Shown here: positions 1 through 12,491 of the stretch, piece by piece
Layout of the letters: the number at the start of each line of letters is the position of its first letter
Numbering within the stretch: position 1 is the stretch's first letter
Source: Adenanthera pavonina
Lineage: Eukaryota > Streptophyta > Magnoliopsida > Fabales > Fabaceae
Reading direction: 5' to 3'
DNA: 64,000 nucleotides
NCBI GenBank assembly: GCA_026686845.1
Contig: JAIVEN010000022.1
Coordinates: 22,728,001-22,792,000 of the forward strand
Made by a program: the position numbers and the translations under genes
The notes under the pieces: generated by a model
What the model was told of the DNA's origin: nothing
Databases searched by the model: none
The model's input: only the letters and a program-made list of their open reading frames with translations

Positions 1-993
1 ATTTAAGGTGTAAACTTTGAGGGTTTGTCGTTATGCAAATTTTCAACCGTATAAAAGACATCTTTTGTTTTTTTTTTTGAAATATATTTTTTTTAATCTA
101 CTAGATATCAAAATATCAAGATTAAAAAAATTCCTAAGTATATCTCAAAATGACTCCATAAAATAATTGCTAAATAAATATTATATATTTATTTATAACT
201 AATCTTTTTACTAAGGGTATCACAAGTTTCATGAAAATCACAACTATAGCATGACTTCTTAACTTGGTCGAAAATCATCTTTTAGCTAGGGAAGAGATTT
301 TCATCAAAACTCATGCAAATAACGATATATCCAAGTAAATGATTCTTACCTTAAGCTCCTTCTCCACTTGTCTAGCACTTTTTTCTTAAAGATCTCCTCT
401 CTAACTCCTTCCTTCAAGAAGATGAAATGATAGAAAGGAAGCTCTAGTTACTAGGAACAACTTTCATGAAAGGTTTCAAGGCTAGAAGGTTATGGAAATG
501 GAAAGAACCTAGGGTTTTCTCCTCTTTTTCTCACTAGGAACCAAGAGCTCTTTCTCTCTCTCTTTCCCTCTCTAAGTTTGGCTAAATACAAAGAATGAAA
601 GGGAAGGAGAGTTTCTCATATTTATAGACAATTCCATGCAATTAGATGATGACAGTAGGATATGATCACTTCCATTCATCATGATCAAGTTCTCTTTTCA
701 TCAAATAAAGCCACTTGTCTTGGTTCATTTACATATACTTTTTAATTGCACCGTGGTGAATCTTGTCCACTCTTTCCATCAAGTATTGAAAGAAAATATT
801 TCCCTTCTGCATCCTCCTAGAATTTTCATCCAAGTGGGTGAGAGAGAGAGAGAGAGAGAGAGAGTTGTCTTACAATCTACATTATTTTACTTGGTCATGA
901 ATGGTGCAACTTAACTCACTTTACGTCCACACAATTTTTCTAGCATTTAATTTAAAAGTTCTTTCATTTTATCTCTCTATTTATGGTGCTATT
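1..993. other. AT-rich stretch without a recognisable gene
   Basis: No coding region, RNA gene or transposon terminus can be supported. The block is AT-rich with scattered pyrimidine runs. A short reading frame runs across the GA microsatellite (translating as alternating Glu/Arg) and shows no family features. It probably contains old repeat debris. Confidence 0.6.
839..864. repeat. (GA)n microsatellite
   Basis: An uninterrupted GA dinucleotide run of about 26 bases lies in non-coding sequence. Similar short CT/GA runs occur near 11297-11313. No function is implied. Confidence 0.95.
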
Positions 994-3459
994 TGTAAGA
1001 TTCTTAATTTTATTGGATATTATAAAATACATAGAGAATTAAAGAAAACTAAAAGACATAGTTAAATGAGAAAAATGTCATGTTTTTAGATTAGAGTGGA
1101 AAATAAGAAAATTATATTTTTGTCATTGGAAAAAAAATTTATGCATCCTAGCCTCTTAAAATAAATAATTCTATGCATTATAATTGTTGGGAGAAATTAC
1201 ATGAAAGGACCCAAAAGAATTAAAAATTATAATTTTATCTGGAGTTAAAGGCAATGTCATAATTTTTAGAATTTCTGTCAAAATGAAGCTCATGACAAGC
1301 TAGACCCAATGGAATATGCTTAGAAGGTAATTGAGTTAGTATGAATTTATAGTTAGTGCCAAAAGTCAAAAAACTATTATTATACCAAACAAGAAATTGT
1401 GGACCCCACAAAGGTAGACAAGTGAAGGGAACAGTATGTGAACTCCTTGCAAATATAATTTAAGACAAGATAATGAGTTTAATCTAGATGAATTTAAAAT
1501 AATCATGTATCAATAAAGAAACAAAATATGACAAAAGTAATTAATCAGTACGGTTGAAATTTATCGATATAGGCCATATTTTGACTGATAAAATTATAAA
1601 GTATTTTGGACAAAAATACCCTTAAGATGGCATGATTAGCAGCTGCAAGGGACAATTAGGGGATTTATTTAATTGATTTTTGGAAATTACCTCATAAAAA
1701 GTAACCAAGGTTAATGTGCAAACCATGAATACTATTCATTCATTCGATGTCTTTCCTTAGAGCCTTGAGTTAAGTGTTATTAGGGAGGTTAAAAGTCTGA
1801 AAATTTGTAGAGAGAGCTTTAGGCATGAGAAAAGGAGAGAAAAAGAGAAGAGAAGAGAGAAAGCAAAAGGCAAAGCTTGAAGATTCAAGTTGTTTGGTAA
1901 GTTTCTATATCTTCTAGCTTGTAGTTCCAAGTAGTTGTGATGTTTTAATGGAGTCATCTTCCTTCTCTCACCCTCCATAGATTTTGGCCATGACATAGCT
2001 TAAGCAAGAGATGAGTTTTCATGCATCAAGCCTAGGAGAAAACATGAACTAACCACTTGAAGCATGATTTTGGAAGTTGTTTGGTGTTTTTCAAAACAAA
2101 TAATGTTCTCTTCTTTTCTTGTTATTTTTGGCTAGAACAGGGCATTATTTTTAGGGTTAGAATTTTATTATTTTGATGCCAAAAATCTAATCCTTAGGTC
2201 CAAATTAGTTAAGAACAAGTGTTAGTTTCAAGAAAAATCAAAAGGACAACCATATAGAAAATTAGGGTTTAGTGAGTACTTTGTGATGAAACCCTTTGAA
2301 CCAATGCTTATATCCTTATATGATGTTATATTTAGGTTCAAGAAGGTTAAGAAAGGCTTAGAAAAAGCTCTACCAAGGTTGGAAGGCAAAGGAAGTCATT
2401 AATGTAGCATTTTACCTTTTATTGCAATATATTGTCTTATATGATTTCTATGAATTTGATGACTTGCTATGTGATTGTTTGGATGATTTGTGAATGTTGA
2501 CTGAGCTAAATGAAGAGGTTTATGACATTTGGATGTCTATTTTACAAAATGAAACTCAGTCAAAATTTTTATGAAATTATATGGTACAATATGTTCTAAG
2601 TCATTCTTGATTGTTTTCATAATGTTTTTATGAGATAAGTGATGATATATGTGCATGAATGGTAATGCTACTGATATTCTTTGAATTTCACTCTTCCAAA
2701 TGTCCAAAATGTCTAGGAGCAAGCTATGCCAAGATTACCCAAGAGGAAAAAGATAAAGAGAAACAAGTTGATGATTAAAATAACCTTGCTTGCAATGGTC
2801 ATTTACTTTGAGCTTTTATGTAAAATCATATGTGTAGTATTAAATCTCTACCTTGAAGTAACCATGTCCCTTTAGGTCTTGTATAATGCATGGCATGACA
2901 TGAGAACAAGTTATGGCCTTGTAATTAGGTTGTGACTTTTATTTGCAAAGTACTTGGATGTAAATGGTCATTTTGACCTCTAGTCAGTAAAATAGCTACT
3001 GTTTGGACAATTTGTTTGAGAACATATCAATATTATATATCGTTCAAAACTAGACAAATATAGCTTTAAAATGGTCTAAAGAAAACTTAATTTGGATGTA
3101 TGAACAACTTATTATGATTTTTCAAATATAGTGCCAAAAAACTGAGTTTTAAGAAAATGACTAAATAAACAATAAATTTCGTGAATTTTATTGCACTAAT
3201 TGGCACTATCAATGTTTTGTCTCATATCTTTTCCATGTAGATAATGTTTAAAGATATTTTTAAATATTTAAATCACTTGCATACGATTTTTTCAAAATTA
3301 GTTATGAATTTTCAAAATTCTATCAGTAAAATGAAATTTACCAAGTGAACAATACCTAATTTTCTTGAAAATTCTGTTAAGTTTTTCTGTGATTTAAGCT
3401 TTTAATTATGTATAAATGGTCTAACACATGAGGATTGAGGTTAAAGATAAGGTCTTACA
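994..3459 (+). mobile_element. Non-coding TGTAA...TTACA element, copy B
   Basis: About 2.47 kb bounded by TGTAAGATTC on the left and AAGGTCTTACA on the right, so the ends are short inverted repeats of TGTAAGA. The interior is collinear with copy A (26858-29916): both share a block around 'agaattaaaaattataattt' (1218 here, 27083 there), the 'aagtaaccaagg' block (1700) and the same order of AT-rich segments, with no open coding region. The flanking 5-mers are CTATT and CCGTT, differing by one C-to-T and one G-to-A change, as expected for an old target duplication decayed by cytosine deamination. This is most simply a solo LTR of a long-LTR retrotransposon, but no paired LTR or gag-pol is present and a non-autonomous DNA transposon is not excluded. 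Confidence 0.6.
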
Positions 3460-6400
3460 CCGTTTTGTCCTAATAGTGAATTCCACAAAATCTTCTCCAA
3501 TTGGGCCTTAGAGTTTACTATTTGGGTCCAATAACTTTTTGGGTTTGGTGGGTCTCAAATCCAATAACATTTTCTTATTTTTTTTTGCAATCTACTTTAT
3601 TTTTGGACTACTCTTCCTGGCCTCAAATAATTAATCTAACAAGATCCAATATTCCAAAATATTTATCTTATTTAAATTCTTGCTGAAAAAATTAATCTAA
3701 AAATATTTATAGTTAATCATCCAAAATAATTGCACTTTAGATCCAAACCTTTTCATAATTACCAAACAAGGCCCAATTCGTGGAAATTACTATTTTACCT
3801 TTTTTAAGGTCCAATCATGATATTGTTTCTATTCATGTCTATATCATATCATAATTAGAATAAAACATGATAAAATCACTTATAGTACAAGTAGCAAATT
3901 ATGATTATTATAACATCAAAATCCATATAATCGAACAATTATAAACCATAATTACATCATTCTTAAACCAAATTAATCAAGGTGCTCAATCTTAATCTAG
4001 CCTAAGAAAGACATAAAGAGAGTGGAAAAGTAAGAGAGTAGTTATCTAATCCAAGCATTGCAATCCATGGACTTTGTTGTTCATCCTCTAAGCTCCATGC
4101 TAGGTTTCCACCATAAGCTCACTCCTCCATGAAAGTGTTGAATCCTTCACTAAAAAGCTCTATCAAGAATTAGTCAAATGAGAGAAGTGAGGTGGGTGAA
4201 GGAATTTGATGGAATTGATGGAGAAGTGTGAAAGTGATGGATGAATGAAGGAATTTGGGGTGGAATGAGAGAATTTTAGCAAAAATCAATGGAGAATGTG
4301 GAGAAAAGAAGGATACAGAAAGAAGAGAGTGGAGGAAGGAGAGGGAGTGTCAGCCTTTGTGAGGAAGATGAAGGCGGTGTTGAAAAATAAAGGGAAATTA
4401 GGGTTTTAGTAAGAGTAAGGTGATTATATGGCTAAGTGTTGATAAAGTGGACCAATAGGTATAAAGCATGGATGATGTGGACTAATGGTAATGTAAGAGG
4501 GTGGTGAGGTGGATTAATGAAGATGAGGTGGATGTACATATGGCGAGGATTTGTGAGGTGGAGCCTAGATGGAATATTAGAGCTTAGGTGGACCAATGAG
4601 AGTGGAGAGAGTTGATGATGTGGATAAGTGGGTGCCACATCATCACCACTTGAAAAGACAATTTTGCCCTCCTCCTTACAATGACCAAAATACCTCTAAT
4701 AGTCTTGCCACCTGTGAAAATATGAAATCAAAATAGATAATGTAGCAAAAATAATTCATGATGCAATTAGACTACACTAATCTTAATTAAGTGAACTAAT
4801 TCAATTACTCTAATTGAGACTAATATAGGTGGGAAAATTAAACACAAATTGAGGGAATAATGGGCCAAAATTATTAGAAAAGAAAGGAACTAAAAATTTT
4901 AAGATAATCCTAAGAAAATGATTTTTCTACACAAATGACCATTTTACCATTATGTGGACCAGTTTCAATCTTCTTTTTAATTATATCCTTAAATAAATTA
5001 ACCCAACTTCAAAACATTAATTACATCTAATTAAGTGCCTAATATTCATATGAGGTGACCTAATTAAAAATCATTAAGTTAAAATTCAAGTGGGTTTCAA
5101 TATGGTGGTATTTTGGGAAAGTGAAATGTGGTAGAGATAGTTAAATTTTGGGTTCAACATAAATTAAAAAACTAATGACATGGGGTGATAGAAATGGTTA
5201 AATAGATGAGGGAATAGATACTCCCCAAAGGAAATTCACTAGAATTAACCCTAAAATCACTTAATTAATCATCTGGTAGGGTATAATTAGGCACAAAATC
5301 ATAGTAAAATACATGTATTAAACAAGATAAGAAGAATTATGCCCTAAAATTTATGGAATCACATATTAAGCATAAAATGAACCAATTTCCAAAGAATTAG
5401 CACCAAAATCCATCAATTCCAAAATTTAGCTAAAATCATGAAAATCATTAAAAATCCCAAATTGGCCAAAATTAACTATTAAAATCACTAAGTATGAATG
5501 ATACAAATATTTGTCATATAGGAGTTATCACTAGCCTTCCATAATTAGCTTGTTATTATGATATAATGTATATTTGCTATTTGATAAGACATTTATCTTA
5601 GTTACTAATATGTAAATCTCACTCCTATGGTTTAAACATTTGAAGGGCTCTAGTATGGGTAAGGGCAAAGATCCGAAGAAGTAGAGTTTCTGGATTTGCC
5701 TCACAACAATACATTGAGCCATTCTTTGGTATTATATTATTTTGTTATATATGACATACATTGGGGCACTTGCCAAGTATAGTAGTATCATATGTGTAGC
5801 AATGGTTTGTAACACCTATTGCCTCCGAACTATGGTAGTTGATTTCTATAGTGTTGTGAAAACTATACCAGACTGGCTGGAATTGGTGCTAGGTTTGGTC
5901 CTGAGTATGAGGCAAACTAGACATATATAGAACCAACCAAGAACCGTTAAGACCAGTTAAAAACCAGTGAAAATCAGTAAAACTGGTCGAGTCAACGTGT
6001 GATGTTCGGTTTAGAAGTTTTTGTTGAGAGAAAAAAGAAAAAAGCTCTGACAAAAATGAACAAAAAGAAAAAGGAGGAGGAGAAAAAAGAGGCATTATCC
6101 AAAAGGTATATGATGATACCAAAATCTAAAAGAAAGATGGTAAAGAAAGAAAAGAAAGCCGTATCAAATAGCATTAAAGATTTGAGGAGACACTGCTAGA
6201 AACTACTTATGGAGTTTAATAGGCTGATCGTTTGAGAAGCTGAGAGAGCTTGTAGACTTGCAGAGGAGGAGCTTGGTTCAAAGGAAAAGTCACTTCAATG
6301 CCATGGTGCTCAATCCAAAGAATAGAGGAAGAAGACATTATTTTCAAAAAGTTTCTGTCCAAGATTACAGCTGTAAAGCATTTGTTTTGCCTATTCATTC

Positions 6401-6747
6401 TCTCCATACATTCCCAATGCATTGAAAAATAGTTGTACACTTCACACGCTTACCAATTCCCATCACCTATCAATCACAATTTTCAATTTATATATTTATT
6501 GTTTTATTAATTTTTCTAAATTAATTGCACATTCATCAATTAAAAAACCCCCCATCTTTACGTCAAAAAGAAAAGCCTACGAGTTACATTGAAAAGTCCC
6601 ACAAATTTTATCTTTCAATGACTATTTTATTATTATTTTCATATGCCTCCTTCATATATTTTTAAATAATAATATCTACTTTTTTAAAATAATAATATCA
6701 TAATTTTTGTGTTGTTGAAAGTATACATGAATAATTTACTTAGACAA
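3460..6747. other. Gene-free AT-rich region
   Basis: No supportable gene. Reading frames here are short and low-complexity, such as a Lys-rich one at 5999-6199 that follows an A-rich run. Around 4180-4640 the plus strand is rich in imperfect GAGGTGGA/GATGAGGTGGA units that look like a degenerate minisatellite. The rest resembles decayed LTR sequence without clear ends. Confidence 0.5.
4390..4640. repeat. Degenerate GGTGGA-rich short tandem repeat block
   Basis: Units such as GAGGTGGATTAATGAAGAT, GATGAGGTGGATGTA and GTGAGGTGGAGCC recur every 20-35 bases with many substitutions. The pattern is an old minisatellite inside non-coding repeat DNA. The period is irregular and edges are approximate. 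Confidence 0.4.
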
Positions 6748-7045
6748 TACTCCCTCCATTTTAAAATATAAAAGACATTTTGAAATATATTTTGTTTCAA
6801 AATATAAGAGACAATTAACTTGTATATGATAAATTAATGTATTTTTCGAATTTTACCTTTAATTAATGTAGACTTATTATTATAGGGAATGAATGAAAGT
6901 AGAGTTAAGTGAGATCATTAAATTAGAGGTATTTGTTGAAAAAAAAATTTCCTTTGTGACATATTTGAAATGTTTGACTATTTTCTTGGTTTTGATAGTT
7001 TAGTTATTAGTCTCTTATATGTTGGAACAAAGGGAGGAGTGAGTA
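6748..7045. mobile_element. Stowaway-like MITE
   Basis: The left end reads TACTCCCTCCATTTTAAAA and continues ATATAAAAGAC. The right end, read on the other strand, is TACTCACTCCTCCC followed by TTTGTTCCAACATATAAGAGAC. The CTCCCTCC start, terminal inverted repeats, flanking TA dinucleotides and ~298-bp length are the standard marks of Stowaway (Tc1/mariner-type) MITEs. There is no coding capacity. The right end carries a small insertion relative to the left. Confidence 0.8.
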
Positions 7046-7451
7046 GTTCTTAATGTGTTGTAAATAAATTTATTTATAATTTATTCCATTTCATGCTCTT
7101 TATTTTTAATATATAACTTCATTTCAGTTTTCATACACACATTAGGAACTTCGATTATTAAAAAATTAGGGAAGCATTAAAGTTAGGTACTCTAAGTTTC
7201 TTTTATTTTTCATATATATTATTTAAAATAAATTGTTTTACTCGCTATCAATCTGACTCCGATTAGATTACAGTTGAACCATTAAATCTCAAACTAGTGA
7301 CTCATTTGGTTCAATGTCCGGTCTAGTTATAATAACATTGGATTTCTATGTCTTTCATATAACACTGAATATTGATGTTACATCTAAAATGCTCCTTGTG
7401 GATGTGAATGCTAGTAAAAGCATGGTATGTTTATATAAGCTAATGAAGTGG
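7046..7451. other. AT-rich spacer
   Basis: No gene or repeat terminus is visible between the MITE and the CACTA-type start. Confidence 0.5.
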
Positions 7452-7924
7452 CACTACAACTAAATAACTATTTTGTGTCTCTTATTTATGACTATTAAAA
7501 CAAAAATAGACGTAAAAAGTTGAGCAGTGGTGTTTTTGTAAATAAATGTATTGTATCTAGGTTTTTTATGGTAGTTTTTGTAATAACAACCTTAATTGAT
7601 AAAGCTTTCTATAGTTGTTTTCTGAATAACAGCCATAGAAAATGCACCTTTTTTCTTTCAACAATAAAAAAAGGACTAAACTTATATACTTTTCATACTA
7701 TTCTCTAATTAAAATTTAACATGTAGATCTTTTAAATTTTTTTAAGTTCAAGAGGTTAATACTTTTAATATACAATTAATGACTAAATCTACAATATATT
7801 AAAAAATAATCCACATGTTAACTTTTAATTGGAAAACAATACAAAAAGCATGTAAAGAAAATTATATAAGTATTTTCCATGAAAAAATAACTCAAGTTTT
7901 CTATAGCTGGTTTTCAAAAAATAG

Positions 7925-9251
7925 TTGTAATTGGTGAAGCTTTCTATGATTGTCTATTAAGTAACAGCTATGGAAAAGGGAATATTTATTTATTTTCTTA
8001 AATTAAAAAACAAAGTTTCTATTTTTTTAAATTTTAAAAAAAATCAAGGTAAGAAAACAGTTGTAGGAAGATTGTATATTTATTTTTAAATTAAAAAAAT
8101 ATTTTTTAAATTAAAAAATGCAAGGGTTCTTCAACTGTTTAATGTAAAAGAGCCATAGAAAAGTCTTCTATTGTCTTCATTAACTTCATTGAGTGAAATT
8201 ATGAAGGGTGTAATGGAAGGACTCAGTTTTCAAGTTTTTTAAGCAATTTGGCTCATAGTAAAGTTAGTATCTTGTTCCCTAAGTGGAACAAAGTACCAAA
8301 AGAGGTCAAAAAATAGATTTGGAATGCTATCTTGGTATATTACTTTATATTTATATATTTTTTGTTCCAATTTTATTATAATATTAGTCATTATTAACTT
8401 CATTGTATGAGTGTGTTACGTTGTAGATCACTTATGATGTTCCTACTACAAAGTAGATGAGGAAGAACTTGTTAAAAAAAGTAGCAAAGCAAGGGAAGGA
8501 CTATAAATCAAGCCTCATTAGCTGAGATATTTATATATATATATATATAGATGGTGCATTGAATCACAAGAATCCATGCACCACGTATGAGGAAAAGGGA
8601 ATATTTATTTGTTGAAGCTTTCTATGGTTGTTTGTTAAGTAACAACTATGGAAAAGGGAATATTTATTTGTTTTCTTAAATTAAAAAATGAAGTTTCTAT
8701 TTTTTAAAATTTAAAAAATTCAAGGTAAGAAAATAGCTGTAGAAAGATTGTATATTTATTTTTAAATTAAAAAAATATTTTTAAATTAAAAAATGCAAGG
8801 GTTCTTCGGTTGTTTTATGAAAAAAAAAAGCCATAGAAAAGCCTTATATTGTCTTCATTGACCCCATGGAGTTAAATTATGAAGGGTGTAATGCAAGGAC
8901 CCAGTTTTCAAGTTTTTTAGGTGATTTGACTCATAGTAAAGTTAGTATCTTGTTCCTTGAGTGGAACAAAGTACCAAAAAAAAAGTCAAAAAGTAGATTT
9001 TGAACGCTATCTTGAAATATTACTTTATATTGATATATTTTTGTTCTAATTTTATTATAATATTAGTCATTATTAACTTCATTGTATGAGTGTGTTACCT
9101 TGTAAATCACTTATGATGTTCCTACTATGATGGAGATGAGGAAGAACTTGTTAAAGAGAGTAGTAAAGCAATGGAAGGGCTTTAAATCAAGCCTCACTAG
9201 CATATACATATATGGTGCATTGAAGCACAAGAATTCATGCACCACGTATGA
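7925..9251 (+). repeat. Tandem duplication of ~0.67 kb inside the CACTA remnant
   Basis: Unit 1 (about 7925-8590) and unit 2 (about 8603-9251) share the same order of landmarks. 'ggaaaagggaatattta' occurs at 7972 and 8650 (offset 678) and 'ccacgtatga' at 8581 and 9242 (offset 661). Unit 1 carries an (AT)n expansion near 8531-8549 not seen at that length in unit 2. The coding start of the PTTA remnant lies in both units but only unit 2 stays open for any length. Confidence 0.85.
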
Positions 9252-9811
9252 GTATCTAGATGAAGAAACATGGAAGAAGTTTGTTGAGAGTTGGCTAACA
9301 CTTGAGGCTCAAGAAATTAAATTAGTTACTTTTAGTATTTAAATCACGGTATTTATTCACTAACAATTTATTGATTTCATTTGTAACATAAATGAAGAGT
9401 AGCTACTCAAGTGAAGCAAAAGCTAAATGTCTATCCTTACAACTTGTCTTGTGGAGGATATGAGTTAATAGAGCATAGTATGATGTAAGAGAAGTTGCGG
9501 GAAAGGTAAGAAGTTGCAAATTCAGACCCATCCATTCTTAGTTCTCCTCTATCGCCCGTAACTCATGCTCAAAAATGGAAGAAGGTAAGAACAAATAAGC
9601 ATGGACAGTATTTCAACCCCAAGGCTCAAGTGGTTGGCAAAAAGATTATAAGTATATTATAATCAAAGTGATTATGTAACTTCAATTGTGAGATTGCTAA
9701 TTATATATATGCTACTTGTATGGTATAGGATTTGCTCGATGAGCAAACCTCTCTAGGATTATTCACTCCAAGTGGGAGGCAAGATATCTTGGCAACTACT
9801 TTAAGTAAGGA
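9127..9811 (+). pseudogene. PTTA/En-Spm plant transposase (Transposase_24-like), broken
   Basis: The visible pieces follow the order of plant PTTA/En-Spm proteins. An N-terminal piece contains YLDEETWKKFVESW (9127-9342), then NVYPYNLSCGGYELIE (~9423-9475), then a THAQKWKKVRTNKHGQYFNP piece (~9560-9620), then DEQTSLGLFTPSGRQDIL (~9738-9790). In the family these match the W-x-x-F segment, the RGGY/GGY-hL motif, the WK-x-hR piece and the FxPSGRxDxL segment. Stop codons and frame changes separate them. The gene was cut at its 3' end by the element starting at 9812. CACTA elements carry this gene alongside TNP2 transposase; its exact role in transposition is not certain. Confidence 0.65.
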
Positions 9812-11985
9812 TGTCACACCTTATCTTAGGCTTATTTTCCCTATGTATTAGATCATTATAAAGTCCTTTTATACTTGATTAGAAACTTGAATCCACTTAA
9901 ATCCAAAAAAAAAAAATTTCATTACTTTTGGTATTATTTATTTGGTATTTTTCTTTTTACCAACTGAACTTTAAAAATTCATAACTAATTCTACAAAAAT
10001 CATATCAAGGTGAATCAAGTCTCTAAAAATATCTAAAAACATTTTCTACATGGAAAAAAAATAAGGAAAAGAACAATTATTAAGCTAACTTATACAGTTT
10101 ATTTTTCCAAAAGTTACTGAAGATATGGTCAATTTTTTAAAATTCTGATACTGACCCTAACTTTTAAAAAATCATAACAACTCATATAACTCCAAATTTA
10201 GTGCTCTTTCAACCAATTTAAAGCTCTATCCATATATTTTTCATCCATATATAACACTTATATATTAAACATAGAAAGGTCAAAATAGTAGTTGAAATCC
10301 TGTACTAGGGTCATACTGTTCATTTACATCCTCCAACTTTGCAAAATAAAAGCCAATATGTATAAGCATGATCATAACTTGTCTTTACATTGCACAATAC
10401 ATTACATTGGATCTAAAGTGACATGATTACATGAAGGTACAGGCCTAACAGCATACACATTACTTTACAATTTGCTTCTCCTTTCCTTTCTCCTCTTGGG
10501 CAACCTTGTCATGGCTTGGACTTAAAGAATATGAGCATTTGAAAAGGAATAAGATTTAAAGAATCTCAGTAATTACTCTCATTCATGTAGTCATATTATC
10601 ATAAACAATTTATAAAATCATCAACATGAATCATAAGAATATATTATGTCATATTATTTCATAAAAATTTTGGCCTAATAACACCTTATAAATTGGGCAT
10701 CCTAGGGTCACAAGACCCCTCAATCAACCAGCCTACAATGCAAAACCATCACAAAATATTGCAATAAATACATGGTGTAGACACATATTCATAAAAACAT
10801 AGTATGATAACATAAAACATAATAGGGTAAGTAACTACCTTAGGCAATTCCTCTGCTCTTCAAACTTTGAACACCTTTCTTTTAATCTTTTACAACTTTC
10901 TTGAACCCTAATGCATCATAAAATGAGGCTATAAGCTATTGTTTCAATGGTCCTCTTCACAAAGTGTGTATACAAATCTAAAATTTCATTTTGCAAACTA
11001 CTTGCTTTCTCTTGTGTAGCACACTTGTATCTATCTATTTTGGACATAAGAAATCTATTTTTAGAGTCAAAATCATGAAATTCCATTCCTATATTAAACC
11101 CTAATCTAATTGAAAATTTTGTGAAAATAGGAGAAAAGGATTTACTTCAAACTACTTGCAATAACTTGTGATTTCATGCCTTAAGTCACTTATCTAAGCT
11201 TTTTCATGGATTACATACTTGAAAACTCAATTTTCTCACTTTGGTCTACACACTCTGCCTTCTAACTTCTCCTTTTCTCTTTGAAATTTTTGCTCTCTCT
11301 CTCTCTCTCTCTATAGCTACTAGTTTCAGAAGTGAAATGAAGTAAGAAAAATGGCTCAGCCCAAGTCCAAGAGGAAAGATATGTAATGAGTGAATAGTAA
11401 TTAATTAACTAATTTGGTTAATTTTTGCTTTTACTTTATTAAAGATTTTGTCATAATTCCTTCCATGTCCATGCTGCATATGTCATGCCATGTTGAGCGG
11501 GTATTTTGGCCAAAAATTGCTTCATACATTTTATTAGTCTAAAATAATTTTTACCAATAAAAGTTATCTGTACTGATTAAATATTTTTTGTCGTAATTGT
11601 CAATTAATTGGTACAAGATTATTCTAAATTCACTTTTGGACTAAAATCATTTTCTTATCTCAAAATATATTTATATGGGGTTCACATAATTTTTCTATCC
11701 CCATACTGTATTTATATGGTCCAAAATCACTTTATTGATATAATATTTATTCTTCAATTTCCAAATTCTAATAATGAATTCATGTGGACTTAATTAGCTT
11801 TTAAGCAGTATTCCATTAAGTCTTGCTCGTCATGAGCTTTATTTTGATGGTAATTTTATGATTTCCAAAATTTCGCTTGATGCAATGTAAAATTATAATT
11901 TTTAATTCTTTTAGGTCTTTTCTCGTAATTTTTCCCAGGGATTTAATTGAATAAAATATTAGCATCATAAGGGCATCTATGAAAA
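9812..11985 (-). mobile_element. Non-coding TGTAA...TTACA family, copy D, 5' end lost
   Basis: Read on the minus strand, the block ends with GATAAGGTGTGACA at 9812. It is collinear with copies A, C and F, including the segment complementary to 'attcttttaggtcttttctcg' near 11908 and the Leu/Ser-rich pyrimidine tract near 11270-11313. The start (TGTAACATCC in other copies) is missing: homology stops near 11985, where sequence homologous to the 3' region of copia-1 begins. The 5-mer to the left (AAGGA) has no partner on the right. Edges on the right side are approximate. Confidence 0.55.
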
Positions 11986-12491
11986 GATTTTTTTCTTTCA
12001 GAGACTCACACAACAATAAAGTAGGGATCAATTCACTTACTTCCCAATTGCGGTTCTTAAGAGCATGCAGCATGAATTGCATGCTATGGTGTGTCTCTTA
12101 TTATATAAGAGAATATGTTGATTTAGATTTATTGTTGACACTATACAGAATTCAGTTTAGATATACACAATGCCTAATCTGAATTCTACCAATACACTCA
12201 CTCTTTAGGATGTCATTTTGGAGAATTTGTTATTTGGTTACAGGTATTATGAATGGTGGTATCCATAATTTGATCCAAAAAAAAAATTGGATCTTATCTT
12301 AACTCATTCCTTATTTTTGTCAAGGCAAGATATATTTTGCATTTCTTCTCTACTATACTAGCACTCTTACTGATTTACTGGTGAACACAAGTATCTCATC
12401 TTTTCATGCTCCTTATGAGTATTAAAGGCGATTGCTTGTGTGAGACAACCAACTTTATCAACATGTACAACATACTAGGCATTGTATAGTT

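Larger units (their letters stand above)
7452..9811 (+). mobile_element. Left part of a CACTA (En/Spm-type) transposon, truncated
   Basis: The block starts with CACTACAACTAAATAACTAT, the typical CACTA terminus, preceded by TGG. Subterminal motifs of the form CTATRGTTGTT / AACAGCCATAGAAA recur in both orientations through 7560-8650, as in CACTA subterminal regions. Further in lie decayed pieces of a PTTA/En-Spm gene. The right side is cut abruptly at 9812 by another element (copy D). No matching right CACTA end was found nearby, so this is a truncated remnant. Confidence 0.65.

Noticed and set aside
5999..6199. Lys-rich 66-codon frame
   Set aside because: Result of an A-rich run; overlapping frames on the other strand are Phe-rich, as expected for low-complexity DNA.
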